A DNA stretch of 64,000 bases from Carettochelys insculpta (taxonomy: Eukaryota; Chordata; Testudines; Carettochelyidae). The notes beneath the pieces are model-generated. The model worked only from the letters and a program-made list of their open reading frames with translations. It was not told the DNA's origin and searched no databases. Both the position numbers and the translations under genes were made by a program. The stretch spans positions 249,348,501 to 249,412,500 of the forward strand of contig NC_134137.1 of the NCBI RefSeq assembly GCF_033958435.1, in the 5' to 3' direction. Below, one piece after another: positions 58,501-64,000 of the stretch; position 1 is the first letter of the stretch; every line of letters begins with the position of its first letter.

Positions 58501-61500
58501 TTAAAGGGGAAGTGCCATAGGAAAAGCAACTATTAGGAAGGCACAGTTCCTGCCACACACCCTTTCTTCTCTTCACGTGTAAGTTACGCTGCTTTTAAAT
58601 ACCAAATGATGCAGATTATACCTATTTAAAATCAGCTTTCAGACTCATGCATCTGACAAAGCAGGTCTTTGCCCATCAAAGTTTATGCTCCAAAATATCT
58701 GTTAGTCTATAAGGTGCCACAGGACTTCTTGTTGCTTTTGAAGATACAAACTAACTCAGCTACCCCTCTGATACTTTTCAGTCCTTACGTAATTTACCTC
58801 ACTGTTTAAACCACAACTGAACTGAACAGTCATCCGTGGGACTTGCTGGCCCTATGTTTTCAACAGAGGCTCAAACAGCAGGAGCAAATCTGGTTTTAAG
58901 AGCACATACTCTATTTTTATATTAAACACAAAACACGAGGACGGAAATTCAGAAAAGCACGCTATGTAAGCAACAGGGTACTTAGCACATTTCCTTAAAA
59001 TTTGTCATGAGGCTTCAGACAGCTAACCTGTGCTGGGTAAGACCATCCTTCCCTCACCCAATTCATCTTGGCCCAGAGTTCTAAAGATATTTGGGCACCT
59101 AACGATGCAGATAGGTACCTAGTAGGATTGACAAAAAGTATGCAAAATGAATAAGGTGCCAAACCCTTACTGATTTTAATCGGGAAATAGGTGCTTAACT
59201 TGATTCACTGTTTTTGAAAATCTCACTAGATACCCACCTCAATTTAGTGCAATATAAATAAGTTAATATGGGAAGAGCTTAGACTTCTCCCCTGTGCTAA
59301 CTTATAGAACGCACAGAGTACATACAAACAATACCTTGGCATGAGATCATAGCATTCAGCATGTTTGTGGCACCAGTTGTTAGAAAACACTTTGTGACTC
59401 ATCTTTTTAAAAGGTACACATATGACCCTTACTTCCATTCAAATCTGTAGGGAAGCAGAGAACCCTGACTCTCAATTGCATTACATCTTACCAGCCTTCC
59501 AACAAAACATCCTGGGCCAGTTTCACCCACAGTGTTGTAAGGAGATGGAACTGGGTCAGAAATTGGTTAGTTCTATTTTGTTCTAAAAATATCATCTGAA
59601 CTAAATAAAACTTCGTCTTAATTATTTGGAATAAACTTTAAAGGAAAATCTTGAGTTAAAGATTAATTAAACTTGGTTTGATTTTCCTACCATTCATCAT
59701 AATGAACTGTAACAATATATTGAACATTTAATATTCCATTTTTAGAAGGATTAAGTTCATCTACTTGAATTAAAATTTTAACAGAGGTCTAATTTTCAGC
59801 AGTGGCATAGATGCTAAAGCTGTGACTATATAATTGTCTCCCCAACTGTGTTTATAAATACTGCTTATGCATTTGAAATCATGCAATTTTGTGTGCTAAC
59901 TAAATAAGCACAGGGTTACCTCATTTGCACATTACATATGTACATACACAGTTCTCAAATTTTCAGGCACCATACAGAAGTGTGGGTATATTTTGTAATA
60001 TGATGCAGTCACATCCCGAGATACGCCCTTTCGGGTTACAAGAAATCGACTTTACAAGGAGTTTCATTTAATACCCCTACTTCGGCTTATGAGGCATTTC
60101 TTCGCATTTACGAGGACTGATTTGGATGTTGCGCTCCTCAGCGGGACGCAACCGCCCTGCAGAGGGAGAAAGGCCATGGCTCCAGGCAACAGCTGCCCGC
60201 AGCTGCATCCCACCCAGCGCATCTCTCCGCAGCACCCGGTGGCGGTTTCCTGGAGTCCCCCTCCCAGGCGCTCTTCAATTTCTGTTCCCCTTGCAGCCCT
60301 GTCTCTGCACCTGGGACAGCCCCCCCCAAAAGCAGGTAAACAGCCATATTACAGAGGAATTAATGAAGGGAAAATGCCTTGTTAGGTTATGTTATGATAA
60401 CTAATGTTCACTATTGAAGTAACTGTGTTCATTTTAATGGGATTTGGTGTTGTTTTAGCATAAATGGGTGTAAATTTTGGGGCTCAGGAACACACAACAT
60501 TTTTTCACATTGAAATTATTGGTAATTACATTTTCGACTTTTGAGAATTCACCCTAAGAGGGGTTTTTCAGGAACAAATTACCCGTGTAAGGCAGGGGAA
60601 GACTGTAGTGTCTTTTAAAACTTGGCCCTTAAAATACTTCATACTAGCAACTACTGAAGTTTATACCCTCTGTAGGATGTATCTAGGAGAAGTTGGCACA
60701 CAATTGAAAATATTTAGCAACTTCTGACATTCCATTATAGGTTAGTGGTACCCAACACTGTGGGAGGACACACACACAATTAAAGTATACTATTTTTATA
60801 CACACAAATATTTGATTTTTGAAATTAATTTCAACTGTGGGATATTATGACACACTGACCTCTATTAAACATTAGTCTGCTGCTATTCAACAAATTTCCA
60901 GAACACGTTTTTTTGAAAATTCAACAATTTTAAAATTCCCTGCAGAAAGTCCCACAAAACAAATCAGATTTTTTTCCAGGTTGAACAATTTTATTAAGAT
61001 ATATAGACAGATTTACCAATTCTCTGTTTTGTAGAAGCAAAGGAGGTTACTAGTTTAAGTTATTTAATTTATGTAAACTATAGTTATAGTCTGTATATAG
61101 ATTCCTTCACTCTATGTTAAATTCACCCATGTACAGACAGCCAGCAGAACACTTAACATTATTAAAGTCTCAATGTAAGCTTTCAGAATTAGGCCTAAGC
61201 AATATACAGGCATTCTGCACATGGGCGAATTTTACTCTCTACGTAGTAATGATGTAGGGGAGATATAATAAGGAGAAAGACTACTGATTTCCTTGTTCTG
61301 AGGGCCTTGTAAGATGAACTTTAATATGGCAATTTTTCCAGGAAACATCATGATATACAGCAGGAAAAGAAAGCTTATTTTGATTACTGAGTCTGCAAAG
61401 TACCATGAACAGCTATTTTACTTGGGGAGGGCGGGGAGTAGGAGGGAGGCCCAAACCAACAAAGACCACCAACACCCAGAAAACAAAATATGCCAGAATA

Positions 61501-61610
61501 AAAACTCTGCCATTTACTTACAACACTCATGTAATGGAGCATTCGCCCATCCACCCTTCCTTCATCAAACTGAGTCTTGTATTGGGGAAGTCCAATGTCA
61601 TCCAACCACC
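46513..61610 (-). CDS. PPFIBP1: liprin-beta-1, C-terminal seven exons (partial gene)
   Basis: Liprin-beta-1 is a cytoplasmic scaffold that binds liprin-alpha and the metastasis protein S100A4, acting in focal-adhesion, cell-edge and synaptic organisation. Exons on the - strand: 61522-61610, 56696-56818, 53180-53305, 51922-52110, 49698-49877, 48973-49038 and 46513-46599, all with GT/AG splice sites and consistent phases, 285 residues in total. They encode the second SAM domain from WLDDIGLPQYKTQF on, the third SAM domain (VMEWLRSVDLAEYAPNLRG to NKTLLRRHLATHFNLL), and the C-terminal tail (LRKKKQDD, PMELGQASGS, DLDRLEQ) ending SASITDEDSNV. The first exon here begins with the last two bases of a split codon, so upstream exons (coiled coils and first SAM) lie beyond the right edge. 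Confidence 0.96.
46713..47542. mobile_element. hAT-type element with nested inverted repeat, 830 bp
   Basis: The left end CAGAGGTGAGCAAACTTTTT and the reversed right end CAGGGATGAGCAGAGTAGGC are inverted. The flanks CTCTAGGT (46705-46712) and GTCTAGGG (47543-47550) match at 6 of 8 positions, a decayed 8-bp duplication. Inside is a GC-rich palindrome (about 47030-47270). It lies in the last PPFIBP1 intron. Confidence 0.7.
48973..49038 (-). CDS. PPFIBP1: PPFIBP1 penultimate exon
   Basis: 22 codons, MEDSEGTVRQIGAFSEGINN then LT; acceptor CTTGTAG, donor ACA/GTAAGC. Confidence 0.95.
49215..49539. mobile_element. Tigger/pogo-like MITE, CAGGTTGARCCTCT termini
   Basis: The left end CAGGTTGAGCCTCTCTAATC and the reversed right end CAGGTTGAACCTCTTTTGTC are inverted. 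TA flanks both ends (49213-49214, 49540-49541). A fragment of the same family is at 35712-35795. Confidence 0.8.
49698..49877 (-). CDS. PPFIBP1: PPFIBP1 coding exon
   Basis: 60 codons from PKKLAFSNFGSLRKKKQDD to DDDDLDRLEQ; acceptor ATGTTTTAAG (weak polypyrimidine tract), donor CAG/GTGAAC. Confidence 0.94.
50225..50310 (+). repeat. MIR-like ancient SINE
   Basis: CATTGGAAAACTAAGTCACA then GGTAACACAGAAAGTCTGTG and CAGAGCCAGGAACTGATTT matches the MIR core. Confidence 0.65.
50311..51348. mobile_element. inverted-repeat transposon (TAGGGYCCTACCAAATTCA type), interrupted
   Basis: The left end reads TAAGGCTCTACAAAATTCAC and the reversed right end reads TAGGACCCTACCAAATTCAT; both continue into a block with 'ccatgaaaaac/ccattttgg'. 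A second copy of the family is at 11480-12420. A hAT element is inserted at 50362-50861. Exact termini and target duplication are unclear. Confidence 0.6.
50362..50861. mobile_element. hAT-type MITE, CAGTRTTCCCTCTAA termini, 500 bp
   Basis: The left end CAGTATTCCCTCTAAGCC and the reversed right end CAATGTTCCCTTTAATCC are inverted. Flanks GTCATAGG (50354-50361) and GTGAAAGG (50862-50869) match at 6 of 8 positions. Confidence 0.7.
51395..51480 (-). repeat. tRNA-Lys-like remnant
   Basis: The - strand reads GCTAGCTCAGTTAGTAAAGC then ATCACGCTTCTAAACCGAGA and GCCCAGGGTTCTAGCTCC. It aligns with a tRNA-Lys body (TAGCTCAG..GTAGAGCATCA..; CCAGGGTTCAAGTCC). The acceptor ends do not pair, and the anticodon-loop sequence is changed, so I call it a tRNA-derived repeat or pseudogene. 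Confidence 0.55.
51549..51742 (-). repeat. tRNA-derived SINE with CR1-like tail (Cry I type)
   Basis: The - strand starts GAGGGATAGCTCAGTGGTTT then GAGCATTGGCCTGCTAAACC and TTCAATCCTTGAGGAGGCC (A and B boxes present). It ends with a CR1-like tail CCCTTCCAGTTCTAGGAG then AGGTGTATCTCC. It is the same family as 15158-15350. Confidence 0.82.
51751..51859 (-). tRNA. tRNA-Leu(CAA) with intron, possibly a pseudogene
   Basis: The - strand folds as a tRNA: acceptor stem GTCAGGA/TCCTGAC pairs perfectly, with A as discriminator. The A box is TGGCCGAGTGG, the anticodon stem is CCAGA/TCTGG, the anticodon is CAA, there is a long class II variable arm, and the T stem ATGGG/CCCAT is perfect. About 25 bases interrupt the anticodon loop just after CAAG, where vertebrate tRNA-Leu(CAA) genes carry their intron. 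Against function: the T loop reads TTCACAT, so conserved A58 is replaced, which weakens the B box, and no TTTT terminator follows closely. It lies sense within a PPFIBP1 intron, eight bases from the SINE. Confidence 0.6.
51922..52110 (-). CDS. PPFIBP1: PPFIBP1 coding exon (third SAM, second half)
   Basis: 63 codons, VLEPRFNVETMAQLL to VLLTATAKVK; acceptor TTTCATAG, donor AAG/GTAGGT. Confidence 0.95.
52240..52370 (-). mobile_element. CR1-like 3' fragment
   Basis: On the + strand TAAGGCCAGAAAGGACTGTC then AGGATCATTTACTCTGATGC and GCATATAACCTCACCCACC is the antisense of a CR1 3'-tail type. Confidence 0.5.
53180..53305 (-). CDS. PPFIBP1: PPFIBP1 coding exon (third SAM, first half)
   Basis: 42 codons, NNITPSEVTQWTNHRVMEWL to GGLM; acceptor TTATTACAG, donor ATG/GTAAGT. 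Confidence 0.95.
53800..55140 (-). mobile_element. older CR1 LINE, split by an LTR-like insertion
   Basis: The right part (54513-55140) encodes, on the - strand, decayed CR1 reverse transcriptase (QCAVAIKKANKMLGIIRKGI, LYKSMIHPYLEYCVQMW). The left part (53800-53862: GATCCATCTAGCCCATTATC) is its 3' end. The two are separated by 53863-54512. Confidence 0.75.
53863..54512 (+). mobile_element. probable solo LTR inside a CR1
   Basis: It starts TGTCACAGG and ends CTAACA (TGTCA versus TGTTA, 4 of 5 paired). AATAAA at 54465-54470 is followed by a T/G-rich tract (CCTTTGTTGTTACAC), a typical R/U5 layout. The AAAATGGAGTC phrase at 53920 also occurs in the LTR at 3019-3812. No target duplication was recognised and no viral coding sequence is present. 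Confidence 0.55.
55154..55491. mobile_element. MITE, GGCTATGTCTACACTAGAGCG family
   Basis: The left end GGCTATGTCTACACTAGAGC and the reversed right end GGCTACATCTATACTACAGC are inverted. The inner parts carry repeated GTTGACAG / CTGTCAAC blocks. Flanks TAA / TAC may be an imperfect 3-bp duplication. A one-ended relative is at 41744. Confidence 0.75.
56696..56818 (-). CDS. PPFIBP1: PPFIBP1 coding exon (second SAM, second half)
   Basis: 41 codons, DDLLSLKVVSVLHHLSIKRA to RRRPSDE; acceptor TTTTTCACAG, donor GAG/GTAACA. Confidence 0.95.
58655..58775 (+). repeat. dispersed hairpin-repeat copy (right half)
   Basis: CATGCATCTGACAAAGCAGG, then TCAAAGTTTATGCTCCAAAA, CTGTTAGTCTATAAGGTGCC and ACTAACTCAGCTACCCCTCT. 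This is the longest single-arm copy in the window. Confidence 0.7.
60003..60612. repeat. probable interspersed repeat (CGGGTTACAAGAAATCGAC … CCCGTGTAAGGCAGGGG)
   Basis: The stretch starts ATCCCGAGATACGCCCTTTC and ends with TTACCCGTGTAAGGCAGGGG then AAGACTGTAG. The ends look weakly inverted (atacgccctttcgggttac / taaggcagggg). A GC-rich block (60130-60340) in the middle contrasts with AT-rich flanks. A loosely similar end is at 47350-47435 (ACTTATGCGGGGTTGTGCAA). Its class is unknown. Confidence 0.35.
61522..61610 (-). CDS. PPFIBP1: PPFIBP1 coding exon (second SAM, first half)
   Basis: 29 full codons, WLDDIGLPQYKTQFDEGRVD to HYMSV, after two bases (GG) of a codon split with the upstream exon; acceptor TGTTTCTTAG, donor GTT/GTAAGT. 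No further upstream exon was recognised between 61611 and 64000. Confidence 0.94.
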
Positions 61611-61882
61611 CTAAGAAACAGACACATTTCAAGCTAAATCACCTTTAGACTAAGACAGTTTTGGATCCAGCTAACAATATTCATGTTATCATTACTCCCA
61701 GCTATTCACAGAAACGTGAATTATCCAGGATCCATAACCCCTGGCCTAGGTCACATCTATACTGCTCATGCCTTACAGCAGCATGTTCAGCACACAAACA
61801 GCTCATGCCCCCAGCATGGGTACAAACAGCTGTGTGGATGGGGAGACACTGCTTCGTGAACAAAGACATGCGTGAACTCTGC

Positions 61883-62305
61883 GGCTGTCTCTACACTTGC
61901 ATTCCTCTTTTGCAAGAGGCATGAAGATGAGGGAAATTGAAAATGCAAATGAGATGCAGATTTACATATCTGGCAACTCATTTGAATATTCTTTCGAAAG
62001 AAGAAAGGCAGTGTAGACATGGCTCTTTCGAAAGTAAAACCCATCTATCCACATTCAAAAGAACCCTTCTCCCCCCACCCCCCACCCTCTTGTTTTTTTT
62101 GTTTTGTTTTTTTTTTTTTAAAGGAAGAAGGGTTCTTTTGAAGATGGGGTTTACTTTCAAAAGAGCCACATGTGCACCGCTTTCCTTCTTTTGAAATAAT
62201 ATGCAAATGAGGTTCCGGATATGGAAATCTGACCTCATCTGCATTTTCGATTTCCCTCTTTTGCACGCCTCTTGTGAAAGCAGAAATGCAAGTGTAGAGA
62301 CAGCC
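61883..62305. mobile_element. MITE, TTGCATTCCTCTTTTGCAA family
   Basis: The left end GGCTGTCTCTACACTTGCATT and the reversed right end GGCTGTCTCTACACTTGCATT are identical for over 20 bases, followed by matching blocks (GAGGGAAATTGAAAATGCAA / GAGGGAAATCGAAAATGCAG). It folds as a 423-bp hairpin and is the same family as 23439-23773. Confidence 0.85.
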
Positions 62306-62575
62306 TGAGCGTATGTATCACGTGCAGCTTTCTAAATCCGCAGGCAGCACCTCTCCCATTTATACTGCTACCGTTGGCAGTAAAACGTTCCTCTGCTAGT
62401 CTCTCCTCACCGCTGGGAAATGCTCCTGCAGCAGACGAAGCAGGGAGGTGCTCCACACCGCTGGCACTTCTCCACACCACAGGGAGCTCTCAGTGGCCTC
62501 CTCCTGACAAAGCCTTATTCAGCTCTGTTTAGCTACAATCTCCAGTGTGGATGCAGCCTGATGTTCACCGTTGTG

Positions 62576-62578
<3 letters not shown>

Positions 62579-62671
<93 letters not shown>
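62579..62671. repeat. (CA)n microsatellite, about 45 units
   Basis: An uninterrupted CA run of roughly 90 bp preceded by a short CG alternation (GTGCGCGCGCA). Open frames through it are artefacts. Confidence 0.98.
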
Positions 62672-62909
62672 ATGCTGCTGCCAGTAGTGTGCAGCACAGA
62701 CACACTTTTAGAAGGCCGTGATGTTATTTTCAAGTGCAATGCATCTTACTCGTCACCCAGCTGTAATCCAGTTTTCCATGATTGTTTTCTTCTTCTGACC
62801 CCAGCGCCTGAAGAGCAAGCTGCAGTTTCTTTCGATGCAGTGGATGCTTTATTCCAAGTTCCTGTGAAGACAATGAAACCAGAGCATTTTATCTCTAGCT
62901 GAGCAGCAT

Positions 62910-64000
62910 ACAGATTTTACATGGTTTACAGAGAATCAAAATAGAAAGAATAATTAAAATATTTTTTACCCAACCCACAGAAACTAGCACAAAACTCCAC
63001 AGAACAAATTTGACACATGCAGCAATTGCTGTTGAAATTAACAAGTATCGTGCACCTGTATCAGAGAGCCAGTCTGGTCAAGTGCCTAAATTCAGACACC
63101 TAAATTCATAGTGAAGAACCGACTGAGCACATCCGGATGTTTGCTGAGCACCCAAACACTCTAGGATGTTAATGGGACTGCAACTCCTGAAAATCCAGCC
63201 GTTTAGTTACACGTCTAAAGGACTTAGATGCCTCATCCCTTTGGTGATCGTTAACCCCAGTATTCTTATGTGGAGCAAAAACACTCTGCTCAATAAATTT
63301 GATGGTATTCAGCATAATATTTTAAGGAGTGACATACTTCTCTACCTACCTTGGAGTGAGGCTGGTAAGGTTGGGAGGTTTATTAGTTATAAGTTTCAAA
63401 CACCTGATATCAAAGGTAAACACTGGGGCATCGGTGGGTGAAGCGGCCATACCAGTTATTACGGTATGGATTATGGCCATACGAATTATTAATTAAAAAT
63501 AAACTGTTTTCTGATGTTGCATTATATTGTACGAACTTCGGGGAAGCAGCAGGAGCACCTGGAGCTCCTTGTGAAAGGTAAGTCCTGGGGTTGTGGGGGG
63601 AGGGCAGGTGGGGAGGGTTACATCTGGTGGTGGGCTGGGGCCGTGGGTGGAGTTGAGCCAGGGCTGCGTGTGTGTGGCAGGCTGAGCTGGAGCCAGAGCC
63701 ACGTGCCGGGGTTTGATCCAGGGCAGGGAGGTGAGCTGGAGCTGCACACAGGAGAGGTTTGAACCTGGGCTGGTGGGGGCATGTGTACTGAACCAGGGTG
63801 GGTGGCTGAACCAAGGCACGGGGTTGAGCCAGAGCAATGTGCAGGGTGGGGAGCTGGAGCTGGGCCGTGGGGTGTTTTAACCGGGGGTACAAGGGGGTGT
63901 TGAACTGGGCTGCACGGGACTGGGGGGACTGAGCCAGAGCTGGGGGGAAAGGGGTTTTGAGTTGCACGTTAATGTGAGTTAAGTGCAACTCAAAAATCAC
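62910..64000. other. right edge: PPFIBP1 intron with a G-rich repeat
   Basis: No exon was recognised. From about 63580 the + strand is G-rich, with imperfect recurrences of GGTTGAGCCAGAGC / GAGCTGGAGC-type phrases. The 196-codon open frame on the opposite strand is proline-rich from this composition and runs off the window; I do not support it as a gene. Confidence 0.5.

Noticed and set aside
62420..62902. An open frame with a long His-Thr alternation
   Set aside because: It is a translation of the CA microsatellite.
63410..64000. A 196-codon open frame running off the right edge on the - strand
   Set aside because: Its proline- and histidine-rich translation follows from the G-rich repeat on the other strand; no domain or splice context supports it.

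Overview
The window is vertebrate nuclear DNA, most likely from a turtle. It has long introns with GT/AG boundaries, one CpG island, and dense interspersed repeats. The repeats include CR1 LINEs with octamer 3' repeats, tRNA-derived SINEs with CR1-like tails (turtle Cry I type), old MIR-like SINEs, and many inverted-repeat DNA transposons that begin GGCTATGTCTACACTAG or a variant. The turtle assignment is inference from repeat types recalled as common in Testudines; no database was searched.

Three protein genes are supported. (1) A complete nine-exon, 301-codon NADH-cytochrome b5 reductase gene of the CYB5R3 type lies on the + strand, with coding sequence 13046-32830 and a poly(A) signal near 34480. 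(2) A single-exon Rab15 effector gene, REP15, lies on the - strand at 39966-40667. (3) The last seven coding exons of liprin-beta-1, PPFIBP1, lie on the - strand at 46513-61610; the gene continues beyond the right edge. The reductase therefore converges tail-to-tail on REP15 and PPFIBP1.

Layout: 1-12.4 kb is gene-free and made of transposons. These are a decayed PIF/Harbinger element (960-5563) carrying a Myb/SANT-like ORF, an intron-containing broken transposase and an inserted LTR; a hairpin MITE; a Tigger-like MITE; and a young-looking CR1 3' end. 12.43-13.42 kb is the CpG-island promoter. 13.05-34.5 kb is the reductase gene with repeat-filled introns. 34.5-39.9 kb is gene-free. 40-46.5 kb holds REP15, an LTR-like repeat and a hAT element with a perfect 8-bp target duplication. 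46.5-64 kb is PPFIBP1 with intronic repeats, including three tRNA-like elements within 500 bp.

The most interesting point is genomic context. In human, CYB5R3 is on 22q13, whereas PPFIBP1-REP15 are on 12p11. The 11p15 paralogue PPFIBP2 has CYB5R2 as its convergent neighbour. A CYB5R gene convergent with PPFIBP1 is what one would expect of the 12p-side partner of CYB5R2 from the early vertebrate genome duplications, a copy apparently absent from human 12p. Its C-terminus ([11 protein letters not shown]...) resembles CYB5R1/CYB5R2 more than CYB5R3, which fits. The competing reading is true CYB5R3 brought here by chromosome rearrangement; the window alone cannot decide.
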